A stretch of DNA of 64,000 bases from NCBI GenBank assembly GCA_050249955.1, contig JBFWPN010000005.1, forward strand, positions 186,001 through 250,000, given 5' to 3'. Source of the stretch: CAVVIG01 sp050249955. Its GTDB lineage: Bacteria > Acidobacteriota > Vicinamibacteria > Vicinamibacterales > CAVVIG01. The notes below the pieces were generated by a model, which saw only the letters and a list, made by a program, of their open reading frames with translations, was not told the origin of the DNA and ran no database searches. Positions 8,848 through 17,980 of the stretch are shown here, piece after piece (the stretch's first letter is position 1; every line of letters starts with the position of its first letter). Made by a program: the position numbers and the translations under genes.

Positions 8848-9127
8848 GCGGCCGGTGCCCGTCCTCGAGGCACCGGACCCCTACACGCCACTGGCCGACA
8901 TCCGCTGCGACGTCGAAGTGGTGATCGGCACCGGCGTCCTCACGCTGCGCGACTGCCTCACCCTCGAGCGGCAGCATGTCGTCAAGCTCGTCGAGCCGGC
9001 CGGGGCCGACCTCGCCGTTCGCGTGCACGGCATCACCGTCGGCACGGGCGAGGTGGTCGTCGTCGACAATGCCGCGGCTCTTCGCGTGACACACATCGTC
9101 CCGCCAGCCGGGGTGGAGATGTCATGA
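8813..9127 (+). CDS. fliN: Flagellar switch protein FliN (short, first copy)
   Basis: The 104-residue product is a single SpoA/FliN domain (about residues 25-100: DIRCDVEVVIGTGVLTLRDCLTL ... VVDNAAALRVTHIV, in part). FliN forms the lower C-ring and binds FliH-FliI complexes. ATG 8813 has GGAGGTG in front and overlaps fliL by 35 bases; an in-frame GTG at 8855 would remove the Ser-rich tail but has a weaker ribosome site. A second, longer FliN/FliY-type gene sits at 17981, next to fliM. Confidence 0.85.
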   Translation: MSSSATSSSSTERPVPVLEAPDPYTPLADIRCDVEVVIGTGVLTLRDCLTLERQHVVKLVEPAGADLAVRVHGITVGTGEVVVVDNAAALRVTHIVPPAGVEMS

Positions 9128-9471
9128 GCAGCGCGCTGCTGGCACTCAGCCAGGCCGACAGCCTGGCGGGTGGCGGCCCCTCGATCTCCCTGCAGGCGTA
9201 CCTCACGGTGGCCGTCGTCCTCGCCGTCCTTGGCGGGGCGGCGTGGGCGCTGCGCCGGACGAACACCTTCCGTCGCTCGCAGTTGCCGATTGTGGTCGAG
9301 TCCGCCGTGCCGCTCGGCGAGCGGCGCTCCCTGGTGGTCGTGTCGGTGGAAGGGCGCCGGCTGCTGCTGGGGCTCACCCCGCACAGCGTCGGGCTGGTCA
9401 CCGAACTGAAGGGACAGCCCCCGGACTTCGGGAGGGCGCTCGATGCGTCCCTGGCGGAGCCGAAGCCATGA
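9124..9471 (+). CDS. fliO: Flagellar export gate protein FliO
   Basis: FliO is a small membrane protein needed for assembly of the FliP ring. The 115-residue product has one transmembrane helix (about residues 24-43, AYLTVAVVLAVLGGAAWALRR in part) and a cytosolic beta-rich domain with the FliO pattern VVESAVPLGERRSLVVVSVEGRRLLLG. It starts in an ATGA overlap with fliN and ends in an ATGA overlap with fliP. Family identity rests on this pattern and on the fixed order O-P-Q-R. Confidence 0.85.
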   Translation: MSSALLALSQADSLAGGGPSISLQAYLTVAVVLAVLGGAAWALRRTNTFRRSQLPIVVESAVPLGERRSLVVVSVEGRRLLLGLTPHSVGLVTELKGQPPDFGRALDASLAEPKP

Positions 9472-10220
9472 TCCAGCGTCCCCGCCGGACCGTGCTCCTG
9501 CTCGTCGTGCTGCTGCTCGCCTCGTCGGCGGCCGTGTACGCGCAGCCGGCCGCACCGCCACAGGACCTGAACTTCCGGATCGACGGCGTGGGGACCGTCT
9601 CGGCCCCGCTCCAGATCGTGCTCGTGCTGACGTTGCTGTCGTTCGTTCCGGCGGCACTCGTCATCATGACGTCCTTCACCAGAATCGCCATCGTCTTCCA
9701 TTTCTTGAGGCAGGCCATCGGCACCCAGGAGATGCCGTCGAACCAGATGCTGGTCGGCCTCACGCTGTTCCTGACGGCGTTCATCATGGCGCCCGTGGCC
9801 GACCGCATCAACCAGCTCGCCGTGCAGCCCGCGATCGCGGGGAGGATGGACGTGATGGACGCGCTCGAGGCCGGCGCACCCCCGCTGCGCGAGTTCATGC
9901 TCAAGCAGACCCGGCAGGCCGACCTCGCCCTCTTCGTCGACCTCGCGCGGCTGCCGCGGCCGAACAGCCCGACCGACCTGCCGATGCGCGTGGTGATCCC
10001 CGCCTACGCCATCTCGGAGCTGAAGACCGGCTTCCAGATGGGATTCTTCATCTTCATTCCGTTCCTGCTCATCGACCTGATCGTCTCCACGACGCTGCTG
10101 TCGATGGGCATGCTGCAGCTGCCGCCCGCGATGATCTCGCTGCCCTTCAAGGTCCTGCTGTTCGTGATGATCGACGGCTGGAACCTGATCGTGGGCTCGG
10201 TCGTGCGCAGCTTCGCCTGA
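9468..10220 (+). CDS. fliP: Flagellar export gate protein FliP
   Basis: FliP makes the pentameric core of the export channel. The 250-residue protein has a cleavable signal peptide (about residues 1-24, ending VYAQPA) and the conserved blocks TSFTRIAIVFHFLRQAIGTQ, LFLTAFIMAPV and SELKTGFQMGFFIFIPFLLIDL, covering four membrane segments. The frame is open upstream inside fliO, but ATG 9468 gives the signal peptide and an ATGA junction. fliQ follows after 9 bases. Confidence 0.96.
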   Translation: MIQRPRRTVLLLVVLLLASSAAVYAQPAAPPQDLNFRIDGVGTVSAPLQIVLVLTLLSFVPAALVIMTSFTRIAIVFHFLRQAIGTQEMPSNQMLVGLTLFLTAFIMAPVADRINQLAVQPAIAGRMDVMDALEAGAPPLREFMLKQTRQADLALFVDLARLPRPNSPTDLPMRVVIPAYAISELKTGFQMGFFIFIPFLLIDLIVSTTLLSMGMLQLPPAMISLPFKVLLFVMIDGWNLIVGSVVRSFA

Positions 10221-10229
10221 GGCGCGCCC

Positions 10230-10499
10230 ATGCCAGAAGCCCTCGTCGTCGGAATCGTCCGTCAGGCCATCGAGATTGCGGTGATGGTGACCCTGCCGAT
10301 GCTCGCTGCCGGGCTCGCGGCCGGCATCCTCGTCAGCATCTTCCAGACCGTCACCTCCATCCAGGACAACGTCCTGGCGTTCATCCCTCGTGCAGCGGCG
10401 ATCTTCGCCGTCTTCGCCCTGACGTTCCCATGGATCCTCAGGGTGGTCACCGGGTTCTCGGTCTCGCTGATCAACCGCCTGCCGGAGCTGGTGCGGTGA
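10230..10499 (+). CDS. fliQ: Flagellar export gate protein FliQ
   Basis: The 89-residue, two-helix membrane protein matches FliQ in length and in motif (LVVGIVRQAIEIAVMVTLPMLA, then GILVSIFQTVTSIQDNVLAFIPR, each in part). FliQ wraps around the FliP-FliR core of the export gate. It ends in a GTGA overlap with fliR. Confidence 0.94.
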   Translation: MPEALVVGIVRQAIEIAVMVTLPMLAAGLAAGILVSIFQTVTSIQDNVLAFIPRAAAIFAVFALTFPWILRVVTGFSVSLINRLPELVR

Positions 10500-11254
10500 A
10501 CGAGTTCGAGCCCTTCCTGCGGTTCGGCCTGCTGCTGGTCCGGCCCGGCACCCTCGTGATGGCCGCGCCGCCGTTCGGCTCGCCGTACGCGCCGATGCCC
10601 GTGCGGCTTGGCCTCACGCTGCTGTTCACCTTCACGCTGCTGCCGGTGGTCGCGATCCCGGCCACGGTGGGGCTCATCGATCTCGTGGTGATCGTGGTGC
10701 GGGAGATGGCGATCGGGCTGGCCATTGCGCTGGGCATCCGGGCGTTGATGGGAGGGGCAGAGCTGGCGGGACACCTCAGCGGCTACCAGCTCGGATTCTC
10801 CTACGGTGCCATCGTCGACCCACAGAGCGGCGTCCGGAACTCGATGTTCGCGGCGCTGTACTCGAACATGGCGCTGATCGTCTTCTTCGGGATTAACGGG
10901 CACCACCTGCTGCTGCGCGCCATGGCGGCGTCCTACGCGCAGCTCCCGATCGGAACCGGGCACGTGGACGGCTCGCTGGTGGAGGCCGTCATCTCCATGC
11001 TCGGCATCATCTTCGTGCTCGGCGTGAGGCTGGCCACACCGCTGATCCTGGTGCTGCTGGTCGTGGAGGTCGCGCTCGGCCTGATCGCCCGCGCGGCTCC
11101 TGGCGTGAATCTCATGGTGGTGTCGCAGCCGATCCGGATCCTGATCGGGCTGCTGGTCATTGCGTCGATTATCGGCATCGCCCCCGCCCTGTTCGGGCGC
11201 TACATCAACCCGGCACTCGAGTCGGGGCTGCGCGCCGCGCTGGCGTTCCGCTGA
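10496..11254 (+). CDS. fliR: Flagellar export gate protein FliR
   Basis: The 252-residue polytopic protein is the single FliR subunit that closes the FliP ring. It begins at GTG 10496 (VNEFEPFLRFGLLLVRPGT) overlapping the fliQ stop. It has about six hydrophobic segments and the conserved GYQLGFSYGAIVDPQSG block near the middle. The open frame extends far upstream, but only the part from 10496 resembles the family. flhB begins 9 bases later. Confidence 0.94.
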   Translation: MNEFEPFLRFGLLLVRPGTLVMAAPPFGSPYAPMPVRLGLTLLFTFTLLPVVAIPATVGLIDLVVIVVREMAIGLAIALGIRALMGGAELAGHLSGYQLGFSYGAIVDPQSGVRNSMFAALYSNMALIVFFGINGHHLLLRAMAASYAQLPIGTGHVDGSLVEAVISMLGIIFVLGVRLATPLILVLLVVEVALGLIARAAPGVNLMVVSQPIRILIGLLVIASIIGIAPALFGRYINPALESGLRAALAFR

Positions 11255-11263
11255 GGACTGCTG

Positions 11264-12334
11264 ATGTCGGACCAGGGCGAAAAGACAGAACAACCCACAG
11301 CCAAGCGCCTCAAGGATGCGCGTGAGCGCGGCCAGGTGGCGCGAAGCCAGGACCTCAGCGTGGCGGTCTCCTCCCTGGCGCTGACGCTGGCCCTCGTCAA
11401 CGTCGGACCCGGGATCGCCAGCCAGATGGCGACGCGCCTGGCAGCCGGCATCAATCGCATCGGTGACCACCCCCTCGAACCGATTACCCAGGGCGAGCTG
11501 ACGCAGGCCATCCTGGCCGACGGCCAGACCGTGCTCCTGACGGTGGGCCCGTTGCTCGGCATTGCGGCGATCGTGGGCGTGCTCGGCACGGTCGGCCAGA
11601 CCGGCTGGGTGTTCGCGACCGAGTCGATCAAGCTCAAGTGGGAGAATCTGAGCCCCTCGCACGGCCTGCAGCGTCTCAAGCCCTCGCAGGGCGGCCTGCA
11701 ACTGCTGAAGGCCCTGCTGGCGGTGACGGTGCTCACCACGATCGCCTGGCGGATCGTCGACGCCCAGCTGCACGACGGGGGACTGGTGGCCCGGATGGCG
11801 CCGGCTGACGCGGCGAGGTACGGCTGGGAGTCGGTGCGGCAGCTGCTGTGGCAGGGCGCGCTTGCCATGATGGCGATCGGCGTCGCCGATTACCTCGTCC
11901 AGCGCTGGCGCACGACGAACTCGCTGAAGATGACCAAGCAGGAGGTCAAGGACGAGCACAAGGCGTCCGAAGGCTCCCCGCAGATCAAGGCCCGCGTCCG
12001 GATGATCCAGCGCCAGATGATCAGGCGCCGGATGCTGAAGGCTGTCAAGTCGGCCACGGTGGTCGTGACCAACCCGACCCACTTCGCCGTGGCACTCAAG
12101 TACGACCGCGCCACCATGCCCGCGCCGATCGTCGTGGCGAAGGGGGCGGACCACCTGGCGCAGCGCATCAAGGCCATGGCACGCGAGCACGGCGTGCCGA
12201 TGGTCGAGAACGTCCCCCTGGCACAGGCGCTCTACAAGGGCGCCGAGGTGGGCGACGCCATCCCGGGACCGCTGTTCGGCGCGGTTGCGGAGGTCCTCGC
12301 CTACCTGGTGCGCATCAGGCAACTGGTGCTGTAG
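11264..12334 (+). CDS. flhB: Flagellar export switch protein FlhB
   Basis: FlhB controls the switch from hook to filament export by autocleavage. The 356-residue protein opens with the family start (KTEQPTAKRLKDARERGQVARSQD in part), has four membrane segments, and carries the NPTH cleavage motif in VVTNPTHFAVALKYD at about residues 269-272. The C-terminal FlhBC domain is complete. It is the partner of the FliK-like ruler encoded at 5780. Confidence 0.97.
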   Translation: MSDQGEKTEQPTAKRLKDARERGQVARSQDLSVAVSSLALTLALVNVGPGIASQMATRLAAGINRIGDHPLEPITQGELTQAILADGQTVLLTVGPLLGIAAIVGVLGTVGQTGWVFATESIKLKWENLSPSHGLQRLKPSQGGLQLLKALLAVTVLTTIAWRIVDAQLHDGGLVARMAPADAARYGWESVRQLLWQGALAMMAIGVADYLVQRWRTTNSLKMTKQEVKDEHKASEGSPQIKARVRMIQRQMIRRRMLKAVKSATVVVTNPTHFAVALKYDRATMPAPIVVAKGADHLAQRIKAMAREHGVPMVENVPLAQALYKGAEVGDAIPGPLFGAVAEVLAYLVRIRQLVL

Positions 12335-12343
12335 GTCATCGAC

Positions 12344-14410
12344 ATGAGCACAGAGTCCACGCTCGTCCCACGCTCCGGCGCACAGCTCCTCGCGCCGATC
12401 GCCGTCATGGCGGTCGTGCTGCTGATGATCGTGCCGCTGCCGCCGATCGTCCTCGACCTGCTCCTGTCGGTGGACATCGGCCTCGCGGTCGTGCTGCTGC
12501 TCACTGTGATCTACATCAAGCAGCCGGTGGAGTTCTCGGTCTTCCCCTCGCTGCTCCTGCTGCTGACCCTGATCCGCCTCTCGTTGAACGTCGCCGCGAC
12601 CCGCCTGATCCTGATGAACGGGCAGGACGGCGTGGAGGCGGCCGGTCACGTGATCATGGCCTTCGGCCAGTTCGTGGTGGGCGGCAACTTCGTCGTCGGC
12701 ATCGTGGTCTTCATCGTGCTGATCGCGATCCAGTTCCTCGTGATCAACCACGGTGCGGTGCGCATCTCGGAGGTCACGGCCCGCTTCACGCTCGACGCCA
12801 TGCCCGGTCGCCAGATGGCGATCGACGCCGACCTGAACGCCGGCATCATCGACGAGACCGAGGCCCGCCAGCGGCGCGAGCGGGTGCGCCGCGAGGCGGA
12901 CTTCTACGGGTCGATGGACGGCGCGATCCGCTTCACGCAGCGCGATGCGCTCGCGGCCGTGCTCATCACCGGCGTGAACATCGTGGCCGGGCTGATCATC
13001 GGCGTGATGCAGCACGACCTCGACGTGGCGACCGCTGCGCAGACCTACACCATCCTGACGGTGGGCGAGGGGCTGGTCACCTCGATTCCCGCGCTGCTCG
13101 TCTCGATGTCGGGCGGCCTCATCACGACGCGGGCCGCGGCGGAGTCGCACCTGGGCGACGAAGTGGCCGTGCAGCTGCTCGCGCGGGCCCGCCCGCTGGC
13201 CGTGGCGGCGGCGGTGCTGGTGGGGCTGGCGCTGATTCCAGGCCTGCCCAAGCTGTCGTTCCTGCTGGTTGCCGCCATGCTGGGCGCCGCCGCGTGGGCG
13301 AATCGCGCGGCCGTCGAAGGTCCCCGTTCCGCGGCCGAGGCCGAGAAGGCGGCGCAGGCTGGGCCTGGCGGCGGGCAGTCGCCCGACGCCCTCGATGCGT
13401 CCACGACGGTCGACCCGCTCTCCGTGGAGGTCGGCTACGCGCTGGTGTCGCTCGTCGACGAGAAGCAGGGCGGCACGCTCCTCAACCGGGTGCGGGCCAT
13501 CCGCCGCCAGGTGGCCAACGAGACCGGCATCGTGGTGCCGTCGGTGCACGTGGCCGACAACCTCCAACTGCCGCCGCGGGGCTACGCCATCCTCGTGAAG
13601 GGGGTGGAGGTGGCGCGCGGGGAGTTGTATGCGGATCGCCTCCTGGCCATCAACCCTGGCGGCGTCGGCGCGCAGCTCGATGGCGTGCAGACCCGCGAGC
13701 CGGCGTTCGGCCTGCCGGCCACCTGGATTCCGCAGGAGCATCGGGAGAAGGCCGCCCAGGCCGGGTTCACCGTGGTCGACCCGACCACCGCGCTGTCGAC
13801 CCACCTGTCGGAGACCATCCGTGCGTTCCTGCCGGACCTGCTCACCCGCCAGCACACCAAGGAGCTGATCGACCGGGTGGGGCAGACCTCGCCGAAGCTG
13901 ATCGAGGAACTGATCCCGAAGCTGGCCACCATCGGCGACGTCCAGCGAATCCTGCGGCAGCTCCTGCGCGAACGGGTGTCGGTCCGCGACCTGACCACCA
14001 TCCTCGAGGCGTTTGCCGACGCCGTGGTGGTGACGAAGGACCCGGACAGCCAGACCGAGGCGGTGCGTGCCGCACTCGGCCGCGCGATCTGCCGCCCGTT
14101 CCAGAACGAGAAGGGGGAAGTGCCCGTGATTGCACTCTCGCCGACCCTCGAGGAGCGGCTGCTCCAGGCCATCGTGCGGACCGATCAGGGGACCGTGCTC
14201 GCCATCGACCCGACGCAGGCGCAGCGGCTGGCCTCGCGCATCGCCGATGTCTTCGCCAGTGCCGTGGCACAGCCTGTGCTCCTCTGCACACCAGCGTTGC
14301 GGCCTCACCTGTGGCGGTTGTTCTCCCGGGTGCTGCCGCACCTCGGGGTGCTCTCGCACAACGAGATTCCGGCGCAGGTTTCGATTGCGGCACTGGCGAC
14401 ACTCGACTGA
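12344..14410 (+). CDS. flhA: Flagellar export platform protein FlhA
   Basis: FlhA forms the nonameric ring that receives chaperone-substrate complexes. The 688-residue length is typical. The N-terminal half has about eight membrane segments and the conserved RLSLNVAATRLIL and VINHGAVRISEVTARFTLDAMPG blocks; the C-terminal half (about residue 350 on) is the soluble FlhA-C domain. It starts 9 bases after flhB and ends 3 bases before flhF. Long open frames on the other strand are shadows of this gene. Confidence 0.97.
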   Translation: MSTESTLVPRSGAQLLAPIAVMAVVLLMIVPLPPIVLDLLLSVDIGLAVVLLLTVIYIKQPVEFSVFPSLLLLLTLIRLSLNVAATRLILMNGQDGVEAAGHVIMAFGQFVVGGNFVVGIVVFIVLIAIQFLVINHGAVRISEVTARFTLDAMPGRQMAIDADLNAGIIDETEARQRRERVRREADFYGSMDGAIRFTQRDALAAVLITGVNIVAGLIIGVMQHDLDVATAAQTYTILTVGEGLVTSIPALLVSMSGGLITTRAAAESHLGDEVAVQLLARARPLAVAAAVLVGLALIPGLPKLSFLLVAAMLGAAAWANRAAVEGPRSAAEAEKAAQAGPGGGQSPDALDASTTVDPLSVEVGYALVSLVDEKQGGTLLNRVRAIRRQVANETGIVVPSVHVADNLQLPPRGYAILVKGVEVARGELYADRLLAINPGGVGAQLDGVQTREPAFGLPATWIPQEHREKAAQAGFTVVDPTTALSTHLSETIRAFLPDLLTRQHTKELIDRVGQTSPKLIEELIPKLATIGDVQRILRQLLRERVSVRDLTTILEAFADAVVVTKDPDSQTEAVRAALGRAICRPFQNEKGEVPVIALSPTLEERLLQAIVRTDQGTVLAIDPTQAQRLASRIADVFASAVAQPVLLCTPALRPHLWRLFSRVLPHLGVLSHNEIPAQVSIAALATLD

Positions 14411-14413
14411 CGT

Positions 14414-15409
14414 ATGCAGCTGAGGAAATTCGTTCAACCTACTGTCCGCGAGGCCCTTCGCGAGGTGCGCGAGGCGCTCGGTCCGGACGCCTACGTGCTC
14501 AAGACCGAGATGGTCGCCGCACCCGGCCTCCGCGGGCTGCTCGGCGAGCGCCAGGTGCAGGTGACGGCAGGGCTCGACCCCCAGGTGTCGGCTGCCCGAC
14601 CATCAGTCGAGGAACGTCGGCCGCCCGTCACGGATCCGGTGAGCCAGGCGCTCATCGCGCGGCTGGTCGCCAGCGGACTGGACGCCCCGATGGCGGCTGG
14701 TGTGGTCCGGGGCATTCCCGAGTCGCTGCGGCGCGGGGCGACGAGCGGCACGCTGTTCCGTGCACTGGCGGACAGTCTCGGGCACCTGACGTCCCCCTCG
14801 GACGAGTTCGCGCGGGCCGAGGTGTTCATCGGGCCTCCCGGCGTGGGCAAGACCACGACGATCGCCAAGATCGCCGCACGCGAACGGGCCGGCCGCGGCC
14901 GGTCGCTCGCCATGCTCGCCGCCGACGGCTTCCGGGCTGGCGCCGTGGAGCAGCTCCGCACCTACGCCGACATCATCGGGTCCACCTTCAAGGTGGCGCG
15001 CACGGCCGACGACCTCGACCGGGCGCTGGCGACGGCGCGGAACACGGTCCTGGTGGACACGGCAGGGCGATCGCCGCGCGACAGCGCGGTGCGGTCGCAC
15101 CTCGAGACCCTGTCCCGCCACCGCAACGTGCGCACGCACCTCGTGATGGCCGCCGACACCAGCCTCCGCACGGCGCGCCGCATCGTCGAGGCCTACGCCG
15201 ACGTGCGACCCTCGCGCATCGTGATCACCAAGCTCGACGAGACCGACTCGCTGGCGCCCCTGAGCGGGCTCCTCAGCGAGTGCGGCATCCCCATCTCCTA
15301 CATCACCACCGGCCAGCGCGTGCCCGAAGACCTCGAGCGCGCCACGCCTTCGCTGCTGGCCAGCGCGATCCTGCGCGAGACCGACGACGAGACGGTGGAG
15401 CAGGCATGA
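14414..15409 (+). CDS. flhF: Flagellar placement GTPase FlhF (SRP-type)
   Basis: FlhF is an SRP-family GTPase that sets where and when flagella are built. The 331-residue protein has the B-domain start (FVQPTVREALREVREALGPDAYVL), an N-domain, and the G domain with P-loop GPPGVGKTTTIAKIAA, ADGFRAGAVEQL, DTAGRSPRD and TKLDET motifs. All nucleotide-binding motifs are present. It overlaps flhG by 4 bases (ATGA), so the FlhF/FlhG pair is coupled. Confidence 0.95.
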   Translation: MQLRKFVQPTVREALREVREALGPDAYVLKTEMVAAPGLRGLLGERQVQVTAGLDPQVSAARPSVEERRPPVTDPVSQALIARLVASGLDAPMAAGVVRGIPESLRRGATSGTLFRALADSLGHLTSPSDEFARAEVFIGPPGVGKTTTIAKIAARERAGRGRSLAMLAADGFRAGAVEQLRTYADIIGSTFKVARTADDLDRALATARNTVLVDTAGRSPRDSAVRSHLETLSRHRNVRTHLVMAADTSLRTARRIVEAYADVRPSRIVITKLDETDSLAPLSGLLSECGIPISYITTGQRVPEDLERATPSLLASAILRETDDETVEQA

Positions 15410-16269
15410 GCATCTCATCGAACGGCTATTCGCGCCGGGGCGTCACCATCGCGGTGACCAGCGGCAAGGGCGGCGTCGGCAAGACGGCCCTCACCGTGAA
15501 CCTGTCGATCGCGCTCGCCCGGCTCGACCTCCGGGTCGGCATCCTCGACGCGGACTTCGGCCTCGGCAACGTGGACGTCATGCTCGGCCTCACGCCGCTG
15601 TCGCACATCGGCAGTGTCCTGGCCGGCGAGAAGGCCCTCGGTGAGATCGGCGCCACGACCGTGTCGGGCGTGCGGGTCTTCCCGGCGGGCAACGGCATCC
15701 GCTCCCTCACCTCGGTGCCGGGCGGCCCGTGGGCCCGCCTGCAGTCCGGCATGGAGGACCTGAGCACGACGCTGGACTACCTGCTGGTCGATACGGGCCC
15801 CGGCATCGGCGACACCGCCCTGAAGGTGGCCCATGCCACCGACCGTGCGCTCGTCGTCACCACCTGCGAGCCGACCGCGCTCGTGGATGCCTACGCCATG
15901 ACGAAGCTGCTGCTGTCACGCGCACCACAGCGCGAGGTGGGCCTGGTCGTGAACATGGCGCGCGATGCCGAGGAGGCGCGTCTCGCCGCCCGCCAGCTCG
16001 GACTGGCCGTGCAGCAGTTCCTGGGCACCTCGATTCGCTACTACGGACATGTCGAGCGCGACAGCCACGTCACCGACTCGGTGCAGGCGCAGCGGCCGCT
16101 GATGGCGCTCGATCTCGATTGCCCCGCCGCGCGGGCCTACGACCGGCTGGCGCGGCGCATCGCCCTGTGGACTCCGCCCGCATCCGGTCGGCTCACCGCG
16201 TCCGCGGCGTCGATCGGTGTCATGACGGCAGAGGACTTCGCGCGGACGGAGGCGCGGTCATGCGCATGA
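15406..16269 (+). CDS. flhG: Flagellar number regulator FlhG/FleN (MinD-like ATPase)
   Basis: The 287-residue protein is a MinD/ParA ATPase with deviant Walker A (GKGGVGKTA), Walker A-prime (DADFGLGN) and the DTGPGIGD switch. It restrains flagellar number by acting on FlhF and on regulators. The chosen ATG 15406 overlaps flhF as ATGA; the open frame extends thousands of bases upstream, but that part only shadows flhB, flhA and flhF. Only 10 residues precede the ATPase core, and I see no DQAxxLR helix, the N-terminal element that activates FlhF in some bacteria. The C-terminal amphipathic part is present. Confidence 0.92.
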   Translation: MSISSNGYSRRGVTIAVTSGKGGVGKTALTVNLSIALARLDLRVGILDADFGLGNVDVMLGLTPLSHIGSVLAGEKALGEIGATTVSGVRVFPAGNGIRSLTSVPGGPWARLQSGMEDLSTTLDYLLVDTGPGIGDTALKVAHATDRALVVTTCEPTALVDAYAMTKLLLSRAPQREVGLVVNMARDAEEARLAARQLGLAVQQFLGTSIRYYGHVERDSHVTDSVQAQRPLMALDLDCPAARAYDRLARRIALWTPPASGRLTASAASIGVMTAEDFARTEARSCA

Positions 16270-17003
16270 CAATGCCCGAACAGGACTTCGAAACCCGGGA
16301 CCGGCTGGTCATGGAGCATGTCGGACTCGTCCGGGCGCTCGCCGGCCGCCTGGCGCACCGCGTGCCGTCGCAGGTCGAGGTCTCCGAGCTGATCAGCGTC
16401 GGCGTCCTCGGGCTGATCGATGCCGCCAGCCGCTTCAAGCCGACGCTGGGCGTGCCCTTCGATGCGTTCGCGCGCCGCCGCATCCATGGCGCCATGCTGG
16501 ACGCCCTGCGCGACCTGGACTGGGCGCCGCGCTCGGTCCGCAAGCTCGGGCGCACCATGGACGGCACGGTGGCGCGGCTTCGCCACGAGCTGGGGCGCGA
16601 ACCCGAGGAGAAGGAGATCGCCGGGGCGCTGAACGTCTCGGAGGTGGAGTACACGCGGATCCTCGACCAGCTGAAGACCGCGGAGCTGGCCACCATCCGC
16701 CAGTCGACCAACGAGGACGGCACCAGCTCACTCGAAGTGGCGGTCGATCCCGGTGAAGGGCCCTATGCACGCCTCGAGCGGGAGGAACTGCGCCAGCTCC
16801 TGGCCGAGGCCATCACGGAACTGCCCGAACGCGAGCGCCAGATCCTCGCGCTGTACTACCAGGAGGAGCTGACCCTCGCCGAAATCGGGCAGGTCATCGG
16901 GGTGGGTGAGTCGCGCGTGTCGCAGCTGCGCACCCAGGCGATTGGGCGGCTCCGGTCGCGGCTGGCCGCGCGGACGCGCATGCCGGGCGGAGCACAGGCA
17001 TGA
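16260..17003 (+). CDS. fliA: RNA polymerase sigma factor FliA (sigma-28)
   Basis: The 247-residue protein has sigma regions 2 (ISVGVLGLIDAASRF...FDAFARRRIHGAMLDALRDLDW), 3 and 4 (LAEIGQVIGVGESRVSQLRTQAIGRLR), the FliA/WhiG arrangement without region 1. It should read the TCAAG/TAAAG-GCCGATT promoters found in this window and be held by FlgM (24838). ATG 16260 overlaps flhG by 10 bases; a second ATG at 16266 is possible. It ends in an ATGA overlap with fliM. Confidence 0.95.
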   Translation: MRMTMPEQDFETRDRLVMEHVGLVRALAGRLAHRVPSQVEVSELISVGVLGLIDAASRFKPTLGVPFDAFARRRIHGAMLDALRDLDWAPRSVRKLGRTMDGTVARLRHELGREPEEKEIAGALNVSEVEYTRILDQLKTAELATIRQSTNEDGTSSLEVAVDPGEGPYARLEREELRQLLAEAITELPERERQILALYYQEELTLAEIGQVIGVGESRVSQLRTQAIGRLRSRLAARTRMPGGAQA

Positions 17004-17980
17004 GCAAGGTCCTCACACAGGAAGAAATCGACGCCCTGCTCGCCGCCGCCGACGACGGCAATCCCGAGGCGTCGCCACGGGCCACGGCCGCGCGCGAGAC
17101 AGCCACGCGGTACAACTTCCGCCGACCGGACCGCGTCTCGAAGGAGCAGATTCACTCGCTCCAGTTCCTGCACGACCGTTACGCGCGGAACGTGGCGACC
17201 TCGCTCTCCGCCTACCTCCGCACCATCACGGAGCTGTCGGTGGTCTCGGTGGAGCAGTTCTCCTACTCCGAGTTCCTGATGTCGCTCTCGGACCCGACCG
17301 CGTTCTACGCGCTCTCCATCGCGCCGTTCGAGGACCTTGGCGCCCTCGAGGTCAATCCGGCCATCGCCTTCTCCGTGGTGGATCGGATGCTCGGTGGCAC
17401 CGGCAACGGGTCGGCCCCGACGCGTGCGCTCAGCGACATCGAGCAGAACGTCATCGATTCGGTCGTCAAGCTGCTGCTCGACGGCCTGTCCGAGACCTGG
17501 CGTGCCCTCACGCCGCTCACCTTCGCGGTCAAGGGGCGCGAGACACGTCCCCAGATGCTGCAGGTGTCCGGTCCGAATGAGGTCGTCGTCATGATCGCGT
17601 TCGACATGAGAATCGGCACGGCCCGCGGAATGATGAATCTCTGCCTGCCGGCCAGCCTCATCGAGTCCGTGGGTTCCCACTTCGGCCAGGCGTGGCACAA
17701 GCAGCGACGCGACCCGAACGACCTCGAGCGCACCTGGATCCGCGAGAACCTGTCCCGCGTGCCCCTGCCGCTCACCGCCATGCTCGAGACGCGCCTCAGG
17801 ACCGGCGACCTCATGGCCCTGCAGTCGGGCGACGTGCTCTCGCTCGGGCTTCGCGCCGATGCGCCAATCGAACTGCGTGTGGGCACGACGCGGAAGTACA
17901 TGGGGCACCTCACGCGGCACGCAGGGCGGGTGGGCGTGCGGATCGATCGCCGGGCCGAGGCGGGGACGCAGGAGGGCTAG
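17000..17980 (+). CDS. fliM: Flagellar switch protein FliM
   Basis: FliM links CheY-P binding to rotor switching. The 326-residue protein begins with VLTQEEIDALL, the CheY-binding EIDALL helix. The middle domain follows (YNFRRPDRVSKEQIHSLQFLHDRYARN, in part), then the CheC-like fold and a C-terminal SpoA domain (LETRLRTGDLMALQSGDVLSL). It is immediately followed by a FliN/FliY-like gene with no gap. Confidence 0.96.
   Translation: MSKVLTQEEIDALLAAADDGNPEASPRATAARETATRYNFRRPDRVSKEQIHSLQFLHDRYARNVATSLSAYLRTITELSVVSVEQFSYSEFLMSLSDPTAFYALSIAPFEDLGALEVNPAIAFSVVDRMLGGTGNGSAPTRALSDIEQNVIDSVVKLLLDGLSETWRALTPLTFAVKGRETRPQMLQVSGPNEVVVMIAFDMRIGTARGMMNLCLPASLIESVGSHFGQAWHKQRRDPNDLERTWIRENLSRVPLPLTAMLETRLRTGDLMALQSGDVLSLGLRADAPIELRVGTTRKYMGHLTRHAGRVGVRIDRRAEAGTQEG

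Noticed and set aside
10262..14437. A very long open frame (about 1390 codons) on the minus strand opposite fliQ-fliR-flhB-flhA.
   Set aside because: It is Arg/His/Gln-rich, has no domain, and lies exactly antisense to well-defined genes. High GC keeps stop codons rare in such frames.
11848..15405. A plus-strand open frame of over 1400 codons running through flhB, flhA and flhF into flhG.
   Set aside because: Only its last 864 bases (flhG, from 15406) resemble a protein family; the rest is a shadow of three genes in other frames.
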